Positions 53,515 to 61,488 of a DNA stretch of 64,000 bases are shown here, piece after piece. The notes beneath the pieces are model-generated. The model saw nothing but the letters and a program-made list of their open reading frames with translations, was not told the DNA's origin and did not search any database. A program made the position numbers and the translations under genes. Where the stretch lies: NCBI RefSeq assembly GCF_020564625.1, contig NZ_JAJBZT010000008.1, positions 1 to 64,000 of the forward strand, written 5' to 3'. Each line of letters begins with the position of its first letter. The stretch's first letter is position 1. Source of the DNA: Leeia speluncae (lineage in GTDB: Bacteria; Pseudomonadota; Gammaproteobacteria; Burkholderiales; Leeiaceae).

Positions 53515-54267
53515 TTATTTCACCTCTGCCAATACAGCTAAGAATTTGCTAACAAATGCATCTGTATCACGATATACAGTGCCTGATTTGCGCTTTTCAG
53601 GTTCATAGGTAGACAGTACTTTTAGTCTTGGAGATGCATCTATGCCTAGCGCTGAGATAGCAATTTCTTCCGCCGTTTTTTTCTTTGCTTTCATAATATT
53701 CGGCAAAGTTAAATAACGTGGCTGGTTAAGGCGTAAATCCACTGTAATTACGGCTGGAAGGTTAATTGAAATGGCTTCTAGTCCACCATCCACCTCTCTA
53801 GTCACGGATACCGTACCATTGCTTGGTTCCACTTTAGAGGCAAAAGTTGCCTGCGCATAATCTAGTAAACCAGCCAACATTTGACCTGTTTGATTACTAT
53901 CGTCATCGATTGCTTGTTTACCCATTAATACAAGATCGATGTTCTCTTTTTCAACTAGTGCTCTTAGCGTTTTTGCAACCGCTAATGGTTCTAGTTGTGC
54001 ATCTGTTTGAATCAAAATCGCGCGATCTACGCCAAAAGCAAATGCAGTTTTTAATACGTCAATTGCTTGAGCGCTACCGACCGTTACCGCAATTACCTCT
54101 GCGTCTACACCAGATTCTTTGATACGCACCGCTTCTTCTAGTGCAATCTCATCAAACGGATTGGCAGACATTTTTACATTAGATAGATCAACGCCAGAGC
54201 CATCCGGACTTACTCGGATTTTGGCGTTGTAATCTGCAACCCGCTTAACAGGAACGAGAATTTTCAT
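53515..54267 (-). CDS. etfB: electron transfer flavoprotein, beta subunit
   Basis: A 250-aa AMP-binding beta subunit. Typical segments are MKILVPVKRVADYNAKIRV, ANPFDEIALEEAVRIKE, VLMGKQAIDDDSNQTGQMLA and, near the C-terminus, LPNIMKAKKK (the docking loop for dehydrogenases). It is the first gene of etfBA and is divergent from the hyu operon across the operator region 54369-54422. Confidence 0.97.
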   Translation of the reverse strand: MKILVPVKRVADYNAKIRVSPDGSGVDLSNVKMSANPFDEIALEEAVRIKESGVDAEVIAVTVGSAQAIDVLKTAFAFGVDRAILIQTDAQLEPLAVAKTLRALVEKENIDLVLMGKQAIDDDSNQTGQMLAGLLDYAQATFASKVEPSNGTVSVTREVDGGLEAISINLPAVITVDLRLNQPRYLTLPNIMKAKKKTAEEIAISALGIDASPRLKVLSTYEPEKRKSGTVYRDTDAFVSKFLAVLAEVK

Positions 54268-54368
54268 AGCATCACAACCCTAAAAATGTAATCAACAGAC
54301 TGGAGCGCAAGCTTGGGAAATACTGATTTATCAGCTAAAACTTTAATGAGATAAGTGCATAACCTTGC

Positions 54369-54422
54369 TTGACCACTTGTATGATAACATATATCATACA
54401 TATATCAATCGCGTTGTATGAT
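54369..54422 (+). promoter_or_regulatory. hyu operon promoter with overlapping operator
   Basis: TTGACC (54369-54374) and TATCAT (54392-54397) with a 17-bp spacer form a good sigma-70 promoter. The inverted repeat TGTATGAT-N7-ATCATACA (54378-54400) fills the spacer and covers the -10, which suits repression. A third TGTATGAT half-site is at 54415-54422. Confidence 0.75.
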
Positions 54423-54457
54423 TCACTTGTGTCGATTTTGTTAACGAGGGGCGAGTA

Positions 54458-56533
54458 ATGGCAAAGAAAAACTGCCGGGTTGGAGTGGATATTGGTGGCA
54501 CATTTACTGATGTGGCACTAGAGCTTGATGGTGAAATGCATTCCACCAAGGTGCTAACTGACTACACGGCACCAGAACGGGCAATTATTAAAGGTGTTTC
54601 TAATATTCTTGAATCACTTGGCTTATCTTTTGCTGATATTGATGAATTAATTCACGGCACAACGTTAGCGACCAACGCGCTAATCGAGCGTCGTGGTGCG
54701 AAAACTGCATTTGTCACGACGGCAGGTTTCCGTGATGTGCTGGAAATGCGTACCGAAAACCGCTTTGAACAATATGATTTAAATATCACTTTGCCTTCTG
54801 CGTTGATTGATCGTGCAGATCGCTATGTGATTAAAGAGCGTACCGATGTACACGGCGATGTGTTGATTAATATTGATGAAGCGGAGTTAGCTAAATTAGT
54901 AGAAACCATTGCTGCTGGTGAGTACGAAAGTGTGGCGGTTGGCTTCTTACATAGCTATGTAAATGGCGCCAACGAGCGCTTGGTGCGCGATGCACTACAG
55001 AAACGCTTGCCAGCGGTTTCTGTGTCGATTTCTTCTGAAGTTTCTCCACAAATTCGCGAGTTCGAACGCTTTAATACCGTTTGTGCGAATGCGTATGTAA
55101 AACCAATTATCAAGTCTTACCTTGATCGCTTGGTAGATACGTTGCGTGCGCAAGGCGCGACTTGCCCTGTCTTCATGATTCACTCTGGCGGCGGCATTAT
55201 TTCTGTAGAAACCGCTGCAGAATTCCCAGTGCGACTGGTGGAATCTGGTCCTGCCGGTGGTGCGATCTTTGCAGCGGACTTTGCACGGAAATACGACATC
55301 GAAAACGTCTTGTCGTTTGATATGGGTGGAACAACTGCCAAGATTTGTTTGATTGAACAGCAAGTCCCTAAAACCGCGAAAACCTTTGAAGTCGCGCGTA
55401 CTTATCGCTTCAAAAAGGGCAGCGGCATGCCAATTTCTATTCCTGTGGTGGAAATGGTGGAAATTGGCGCGGGTGGCGGTTCGATTGCTAGCGTGGATGT
55501 AATGAAACAAATCCGCGTAGGCCCACACAGCGCGGCGTCTGAGCCAGGCCCTGCTTGTTATGGCCGTGGTGGTGATCAGCCAACCGTGACCGATGCCAAC
55601 TTGGTTCTGGGCAAATTAGACCCAGCGAACTTTGCTGGCGGTAGCATTCTGTTATCGACAGATAACGCGATGACGGCAATTGATCGTGAAATTGGTAGCA
55701 AGTTAAACCTGGATGCGAAAGCGGCTGCTTTTGGTATCTGCGAAATGGTGGATGAAAACATGTCTAACGCGGGCCGTGTGCACGCGGTAGAAAGCGGTAA
55801 AAACATTGGTGATTACACCATGATTACCTTCGGTGGTGGTGGTCCGCTTCACGCAGCACGTTTGTGCGAAAAAATGGGCGTGACCTCTTTCTTGGTTCCC
55901 CCTGGAGCAGGTGTCGGTTCTGCCATTGGCTTCTTACGTGCGCCGTTTGGTTACGAGGCTGTACGTAGTGCATTTGTTCGCTTGTCTACATTCAATGCAG
56001 ATGCGGTGAACAAAGTGGTTCGCGACATGGTGTCTGAAGCCGAAGGGTTTGTGAAAACCGGCATGTCTGATCTGACTCCAGAAGTAGAGTGCACCGCCTA
56101 TATGCGTTATTCCGGCCAGGGTTGGGATATTCCTGTGCACTTAACGCAATTTGAGTTTTCACCATCGGATGTGGATAGCCTCAAAGTGCAATTTGAAGAA
56201 GCGTACACCCGTTTCTTCGGCCGTCCGATTGATGGCTTGGATATTGAAATTGTTAGCTGGTCTGTTAAAGCCTCAACCCCATTACCTCCAATCCAGAAAC
56301 TAGCGTGGACAGCAGAGCAGCGCAAAGTAAACGCACCTGTTTCTCGTCCGGTATTCGATGCATCTAGCAGCCAGTTTCTGGAAGCGGGCATTTTCGATCG
56401 TGAAACCTTAAAGGCCGGCGATTGTGTTTATGGCCCCGCAGTGATTGCCGAGCGTGAGACATCTACGCTAGTGACTAAACCATTTAAAGCAATTGTTCAG
56501 GTAGATGGTTGTCTCCTGATCACTCGTCAATAA
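54458..56533 (+). CDS. hyuA: hydantoinase/oxoprolinase family protein, HyuA subunit
   Basis: A 691-aa subunit of an ATP-dependent amidohydrolase. The ASKHA nucleotide fold shows GVDIGGTFTDVALE at the N-terminus and the second phosphate motif FDMGGTTAKI near residue 290, plus VRLVESGPAGGAI and GHGTTLATNAL-like (HGTTLATNALIERRG) segments. HyuA/HyuB pairs open N-methylhydantoin, 5-oxoproline, 2-pyrrolidone-type lactams or related rings using ATP; the substrate cannot be read from sequence. It is the first gene of the seven-gene operon, with a GAGGGGCGAG ribosome-binding site. Confidence 0.93.
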   Translation: MAKKNCRVGVDIGGTFTDVALELDGEMHSTKVLTDYTAPERAIIKGVSNILESLGLSFADIDELIHGTTLATNALIERRGAKTAFVTTAGFRDVLEMRTENRFEQYDLNITLPSALIDRADRYVIKERTDVHGDVLINIDEAELAKLVETIAAGEYESVAVGFLHSYVNGANERLVRDALQKRLPAVSVSISSEVSPQIREFERFNTVCANAYVKPIIKSYLDRLVDTLRAQGATCPVFMIHSGGGIISVETAAEFPVRLVESGPAGGAIFAADFARKYDIENVLSFDMGGTTAKICLIEQQVPKTAKTFEVARTYRFKKGSGMPISIPVVEMVEIGAGGGSIASVDVMKQIRVGPHSAASEPGPACYGRGGDQPTVTDANLVLGKLDPANFAGGSILLSTDNAMTAIDREIGSKLNLDAKAAAFGICEMVDENMSNAGRVHAVESGKNIGDYTMITFGGGGPLHAARLCEKMGVTSFLVPPGAGVGSAIGFLRAPFGYEAVRSAFVRLSTFNADAVNKVVRDMVSEAEGFVKTGMSDLTPEVECTAYMRYSGQGWDIPVHLTQFEFSPSDVDSLKVQFEEAYTRFFGRPIDGLDIEIVSWSVKASTPLPPIQKLAWTAEQRKVNAPVSRPVFDASSSQFLEAGIFDRETLKAGDCVYGPAVIAERETSTLVTKPFKAIVQVDGCLLITRQ

Positions 56534-56554
56534 CCGATTGTTGAAGGGACAAAA

Positions 56555-58207
56555 ATGAGCAATTCCATGATTGATATCCACATGCAAGTCATGTGGAACC
56601 GCTTGATCTCTGTAGTGGAAGAACAAGCGCTTACCCTGATTCGTACCGCATTTAGTACCAGTGTGCGTGAGGCGGGAGATTTGTCTGCTGGTGTGTTTGA
56701 CCAACAAGGTTTGATGTTGGCGCAAGCGGTGACAGGTACGCCTGGGCACGTCAATACGATGGCGGAATCCGTTGGCCACTTTATTCGTGATATTGGCCCA
56801 GAAAACATCTTCGAAGGCGATGTCTATGTGACCAACGACCCATGGAAGGGTACCGGCCACTTGCACGATATCACCATCGTGACCCCTTCATTTATGGATG
56901 GTCGTCTGATTGGTTACTTTGCATGTACTGCACACGTGGTCGATATCGGTGGCCGTGGTTTTGGCCCGGATGCGCGTGAACTGTACGAAGAAGGTTTGTT
57001 CATCCCGATCATGAAGCTGTTCGAGCGTGGTCAGGTAAACAAAGACCTGATCAACATTATTCGCAACAACGTGCGTGAACAAGACAAGGTAGTCGGCGAT
57101 TTCTACGCGCTAGCGGCGTGTAACGAAACTGGCCACAAGCGTCTGATCGAGATGTTGAAAGAATTCAAGCTACCAGATCTAGAAACGATTGGTGCGTTTA
57201 TTCTGGAACATAGCCGTAAAGCTACCTTGGAACGTCTAAAAGACGTGCCAAAGGGTGTTTACCGTAACAGCATGACGCTAGATGGTTACGATGTACCAGT
57301 GACTTTGGCTGTTGAGCTACGTATTGATGAAAACGGTATTGTGGCTGACTTTGAAGGCACCTCTGGCATGAGCCAGTTTGGCATTAACGTGCCGCTGCTC
57401 TACGCAAAAGCGTATGCATGTTATGGCTTGAAGTGCGCATTAGCACCAGAGATTCCAAACAACGCGGCGTCACTAGAACCGTTTGATACCGTCGCCCCAG
57501 AAGGTTGCATTCTGAATGCTAAGCGTCCGGCTCCTGTATCTGTTCGCCATGTACTCGGCCACTTTGTGACAGACCTCGTATTAGGTGCTTTATCTAAGTG
57601 CCTACCAGGCAAGATTTTGGCGGAAGGCGCTAGTGCACTATGGAACATCCACGTGAGCGTGAAACCGGTGGAAGAAAAGCCGGGCATGAAGGGCGCGGAA
57701 ATGTTGATGTTCAACAGTGGTGGTATGGGCGCACGTCCTACGCTAGATGGTCTTAGCTCTACCGCCTTCCCAAGTGGTGTTCACACCATGCCAGTTGAAG
57801 CTACCGAACAAGCGGGACCGCTGATCGTATGGCGTAAAGAGCTGCGTAATGGTTCTGGTGGCGCGGGTGAGTTCCGTGGCGGCTTGGGTCAATCGATCGA
57901 GATTTCTCCTGCCAAGGGTTATCAATTCATGTTTAGCGCAATGTTCGACCGTATTGGTCACCCAGCCCGCGGCGTGAATGGCGGTCTAAATGGCGCATCT
58001 GGTTACGTAGGCTTGGATGATGGCACGGTGCTAAAAGGCAAGGGTAAACAATTTGTGCCAGAAGGTAAGAAATTGGTGCTGGAGTTGCCTGGTGGCGGTG
58101 GTTATGGCCAGCCTGAAAAGCGTGATGCAGAGGCGTTAAAGCGTGATGTTCGTAATGAATACATCTCAGCTGACCAGCTTAAACAAGATTACAAAGCATC
58201 TGTTTAA
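56555..58207 (+). CDS. hyuB: hydantoinase B/oxoprolinase family protein, HyuB subunit
   Basis: A 550-aa partner of HyuA. Family segments include FSTSVREAGDLSAGVFDQQG, TPGHVNTMAES, VTNDPWKGTGHLHDITIVTP and the C-terminal GGAGEFRGGLGQSIEI. The gene follows hyuA by 21 bp with a GAAGGGAC ribosome-binding site. The two subunits together correspond to the halves of eukaryotic 5-oxoprolinase. ATP-driven ring opening is the known family activity. Confidence 0.93.
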   Translation: MSNSMIDIHMQVMWNRLISVVEEQALTLIRTAFSTSVREAGDLSAGVFDQQGLMLAQAVTGTPGHVNTMAESVGHFIRDIGPENIFEGDVYVTNDPWKGTGHLHDITIVTPSFMDGRLIGYFACTAHVVDIGGRGFGPDARELYEEGLFIPIMKLFERGQVNKDLINIIRNNVREQDKVVGDFYALAACNETGHKRLIEMLKEFKLPDLETIGAFILEHSRKATLERLKDVPKGVYRNSMTLDGYDVPVTLAVELRIDENGIVADFEGTSGMSQFGINVPLLYAKAYACYGLKCALAPEIPNNAASLEPFDTVAPEGCILNAKRPAPVSVRHVLGHFVTDLVLGALSKCLPGKILAEGASALWNIHVSVKPVEEKPGMKGAEMLMFNSGGMGARPTLDGLSSTAFPSGVHTMPVEATEQAGPLIVWRKELRNGSGGAGEFRGGLGQSIEISPAKGYQFMFSAMFDRIGHPARGVNGGLNGASGYVGLDDGTVLKGKGKQFVPEGKKLVLELPGGGGYGQPEKRDAEALKRDVRNEYISADQLKQDYKASV

Positions 58208-58225
58208 GCGCGAGGGGATAAAACG

Positions 58226-59428
58226 ATGAATTTCCAAAACAAACGCGCAGGCATGATCAAAAGCTCGCCAAGCATGGCTGTGTCTATGCTGGCAAAGAAA
58301 ATGGTGTCTGAAGGTTTAGATGTGATTGACCTAAGCCTTGGTGAGCCAGACTTTGATACGCCGCCTCACATTATTGAAGCGGCACATCAAGCCATGTTGG
58401 CGGGTAAAACCCGCTATACCGCACCAAATGGGGTGGAATCGCTTCGCAAGGCGATTGTGGCTAAGTTTAAGCGTGACAATCAAATTGATTATCAGCTAGA
58501 TGAAATTACGCTAGGTAATGGTGCTAAACAACTGATCTTTAATGCTTTTCTATCTACCTTGGAAGAGGGTGATGAAGTATTGGTGCCAACGCCATACTGG
58601 GTGTCGTACACCGATATCGCGATTTTGCATGGTGGTAAGCCGGTACTGGTGGAATGCGGAATTGAAGATGATTTCAAGATTACCGCCGAGAAACTAGCGG
58701 CAGCCATTACGCCAAAGACGCGCTGGTTATTGCTGAACTCTCCTTCGAATCCAAGCGGTGCGATCTATACCCGTGAAGAATACGTAGCGTTGGGTAAAGT
58801 ACTAGAAAACCATCCAAACGTGATTGTGATGTCGGATGAAATTTACGAACACATCATCACGGGTGATACCCCATTTGTGTCATTTGTCTCTGCTTGCCCT
58901 GCGCTAAAAGACCGCACCTTAATCATTAATGGTGTGTCAAAAGCGTACGCAATGACTGGATGGCGTCTTGGTTATGCGGTGGGTCCAAAAGCATTGATCG
59001 ATTGCATGAACAAAATGCAGTCACAAAGCACTACTTGCCCTTCTTCAATCTCGCAAATTGCCTCTGCCGCGGCGTTAGATGGCCCGCAAGACTTTGTTTC
59101 GATGGCATCTAAACAGTTTGCCATTCGTTCTGCAGAAGTCACGAAGGCACTACGTGCGATTCCAGGCTTGGAAGTTAGCGATTCGAAAGGTGCGTTTTAC
59201 GCCTTTCCTAAATGTGCTGCATTCATTGGTAAGAAGACGCCTGCAGGCGAGGTGATTCAGTCGGATACCGATCTATCTACCTACCTATTGCAAGTAGGTT
59301 TGGTCGCGACCGTGCCAGGCTCTGCCTTTGGTTTAGAAGGGTATGTGCGCCTATCTACTGCGACATCGAGCGAACAGTTGGCAAAGGCGACCGCGCGAAT
59401 TGCAGATGCGTTAGCGCAGTTGAAATAA
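58226..59428 (+). CDS. class I/II aminotransferase, aspartate aminotransferase-like
   Basis: A 400-aa PLP enzyme of the aspartate/aromatic aminotransferase type I group. Visible are LSLGEPDFDTPPHI, the substrate/PLP segment NSPSNPSGA, the Asp of MSDEIYEH and the Schiff-base Lys in NGVSKAYAMTGWRLGYAVG. It would convert an amino acid into a 2-oxo acid. It is 18 bp after hyuB, so its substrate may be the amino acid released by HyuAB. The 2-oxo acid could feed the TPP enzyme downstream. Confidence 0.92.
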   Translation: MNFQNKRAGMIKSSPSMAVSMLAKKMVSEGLDVIDLSLGEPDFDTPPHIIEAAHQAMLAGKTRYTAPNGVESLRKAIVAKFKRDNQIDYQLDEITLGNGAKQLIFNAFLSTLEEGDEVLVPTPYWVSYTDIAILHGGKPVLVECGIEDDFKITAEKLAAAITPKTRWLLLNSPSNPSGAIYTREEYVALGKVLENHPNVIVMSDEIYEHIITGDTPFVSFVSACPALKDRTLIINGVSKAYAMTGWRLGYAVGPKALIDCMNKMQSQSTTCPSSISQIASAAALDGPQDFVSMASKQFAIRSAEVTKALRAIPGLEVSDSKGAFYAFPKCAAFIGKKTPAGEVIQSDTDLSTYLLQVGLVATVPGSAFGLEGYVRLSTATSSEQLAKATARIADALAQLK

Positions 59429-59441
59429 GGAATTGAATTTA

Positions 59442-60248
59442 ATGAAACATTTCAAACGTGTATTGATTACTGGCGCAGCAGGCGCACTTGGCAAAGTGTT
59501 GCGTGCTGGCTTGGCTGATATTGCCGAAACCCTACGCCTAACTGACCGTATGGAGTTGGGCTCTGCAGCTGCCAATGAAGAATTGCAAGTGTGCGATTTG
59601 GCGGATCTGGAATCGGTTTTAGCGGCAACCAAGGATGTAGAAGCCATTGTTCACTTGGGTGGCGTGGCGCGTGAAAACACCTTTAATAACATCCTGAATT
59701 CAAACATTGTTGGTAGTTACAACGTGTATGAGGCAGCACGTAAAAATGGCGTAAAGCGCATTATTTTTGCAAGCTCAAACCATGCTATCGGTTTTTATGA
59801 TCGCACCGAGACCATTGATTCTAATGTGATGCATCGCCCAGATAGCTTGTACGGCTTGAGTAAGGCCTTTGGCGAAGATTTGGCGCGTTATTACTTCGAT
59901 AAATTTGGTATCGAATCGGTGTGTATCCGCATCGGATCTTGCTTCCCAGAGCCAATGGATCGCCGCATGTTGGCCACTTGGCAGTCATACGATGATTTCG
60001 TACAGATGGTTTCTAAATCGCTTATCGCTGCCCGCGTTGGTTTTACCGTGATTTATGGCATGTCGGATAACTGCGAATCTTTCTGGGATAACACCAAGGC
60101 ATCGGTAATTGGCTACCGTCCGAAAGATACCGCAGATGTATTCCGTGAAAAGATGTTTGCAGCAACCCCGACTCCTGATCCATTTGCCCCGGCGATTGTG
60201 TATCACGGTGGTGGTTTTGCAGCTGACGGCCATTTTGAAGATCAATAA
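59442..60248 (+). CDS. NAD-dependent epimerase/dehydratase family, uronate dehydrogenase-like
   Basis: A 268-aa extended SDR. It shows GAAGALGKVLR at the N-terminus, IVHLGGVARENTF, IFASSNHAIGFY and the catalytic YGLSK, all closely resembling uronate dehydrogenase (Udh), which oxidises C1 of glucuronate/galacturonate. Udh specificity residues such as the SSNH and RIGS-F segments are present. A start at 59442 has AAGGAA nine bases upstream; a TTG at 59433 is rejected. A sugar-acid enzyme is unexpected between an aminotransferase and an amine flavoprotein, so it may oxidise another cyclic hemiacetal or hemiaminal here. Confidence 0.88.
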   Translation: MKHFKRVLITGAAGALGKVLRAGLADIAETLRLTDRMELGSAAANEELQVCDLADLESVLAATKDVEAIVHLGGVARENTFNNILNSNIVGSYNVYEAARKNGVKRIIFASSNHAIGFYDRTETIDSNVMHRPDSLYGLSKAFGEDLARYYFDKFGIESVCIRIGSCFPEPMDRRMLATWQSYDDFVQMVSKSLIAARVGFTVIYGMSDNCESFWDNTKASVIGYRPKDTADVFREKMFAATPTPDPFAPAIVYHGGGFAADGHFEDQ

Positions 60249-60264
60249 GGCGGAGTAAATATTG

Positions 60265-61461
60265 ATGGGAACAACAGCAACTTCTCAATCCTACGATGTC
60301 GTGATCGTCGGTGGTGGTGTCGTCGGTAGTTCGACCGCTTACTTCTTGGCCTCTAACCCGGATTTCAACGGCAAAGTGTTGGTTATCGAGCGTGATTGGA
60401 CTTACGCAAAATCGGCTACAGCACTGTCTAGCAGCTCGATTCGTCACCAGTTTTCTAACAAACTGAACATTGAAATCTCGATGTTTGGTTCGGAGTTTGT
60501 CCGTAATGCGGGCACATTGCTAGAAGTTGATGGCGACAAGCCAGATTTAGCTTTCCATGAAAATGGCTATTTGTATCTAGCCAACGAAGAACAGTACCCA
60601 GTGCTAAAGCGTAATCATGATACGCAAACAAGCTGTGGTGCAGAGATCGAACTACTGAACCCAGAAGGTTTAGGCAAGAAATTTCCTTGGCTAAACCTAG
60701 ATTCGATTGCGGGTGGTAGTTACGGCTTGCGTGGTGAAGGTTGGTTTGATAGCTACGGATTGATGAGTGCTTTCCGCAAAAAGGCGCGTAGCTTAGGTGT
60801 GGAATACATCGAGAATGAAGTCGTTGATGTGGTAACGGATGGCAAACAGGTGACTGCTGTTCGTTTAGCAAGTGGCGAAACGATTCAGTGTGGCCAGATG
60901 CTGAACTCTGCAGGTACACGCGGCCCGAAAATTGCCCGCTTGGCAGGGCTAAATATCCCGGTTGAGCCACGTAAACGAAACTTGTTTGTCTTTGAATGTG
61001 AAACGCCGCTAGAAGGTGTGGTTCCATTGATGATCGACCCAAGTGGCGTGTTCTTCCGTCAAGAAGGTAAATATTACCTAGGTGGTACTTATCCTAAGCA
61101 TGACCCTGAAGCAGATGTAGACGACTTTAACGTATTGCATGATGAGTTTGATGAGGAAGTTTGGCCTTTCTTGGCTGAGCGCGTGCCTGCATTCGAAGCA
61201 ATTCGTGTCGTCAATTCATGGGCAGGACATTACGACTACTGCGTGCTGGACCATAACGCGATTGTTGGACCGCATCCAGAGTTATCTAACTTCCATTTTG
61301 CGAATGGCTTTAGTGGACATGGTCTGCAACAGTCGCCAGCGGTGGGGCGTGGCCTAAGCGAAATGATTACCTACGGTCAATACAAAACACTCGACCTGTC
61401 TTTGTTGGGCTATGAGCGGGTTATCCAGAATAAACCATTCCTTGAAGAATCCGTGATCTAA
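60265..61461 (+). CDS. FAD-dependent oxidoreductase, DAO/FOXRED1-like
   Basis: A 398-aa flavoprotein of the D-amino acid oxidase/glycine oxidase superfamily. The dinucleotide motif VVIVGGGVVGSSTAYFL is at the N-terminus; SSSSIRHQFSNKLNIEIS and the C-terminal GLQQSPAVGRGLSEMI resemble FOXRED1-type dehydrogenases. Members oxidise secondary or primary amines of small amino acids. With EtfAB encoded divergently nearby, electron transfer to ETF rather than oxygen is plausible. GGAG lies upstream at suitable spacing for ATG 60265 (or TTG 60262). Confidence 0.88.
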   Translation: MGTTATSQSYDVVIVGGGVVGSSTAYFLASNPDFNGKVLVIERDWTYAKSATALSSSSIRHQFSNKLNIEISMFGSEFVRNAGTLLEVDGDKPDLAFHENGYLYLANEEQYPVLKRNHDTQTSCGAEIELLNPEGLGKKFPWLNLDSIAGGSYGLRGEGWFDSYGLMSAFRKKARSLGVEYIENEVVDVVTDGKQVTAVRLASGETIQCGQMLNSAGTRGPKIARLAGLNIPVEPRKRNLFVFECETPLEGVVPLMIDPSGVFFRQEGKYYLGGTYPKHDPEADVDDFNVLHDEFDEEVWPFLAERVPAFEAIRVVNSWAGHYDYCVLDHNAIVGPHPELSNFHFANGFSGHGLQQSPAVGRGLSEMITYGQYKTLDLSLLGYERVIQNKPFLEESVI

Positions 61462-61488
61462 GCCGGTCTCGAGTGGAGAAAATATTAA

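Noticed and set aside
54995-55528. 177-codon open frame antisense to hyuA
   Set aside because: It lies wholly inside a strongly conserved hyuA region, and its product is an unstructured Arg/His/Asn-rich sequence typical of frame shadows.
60455-61042. 195-codon open frame antisense to the flavoprotein gene
   Set aside because: It is fully covered by a recognised gene, without a start signal or known domain.
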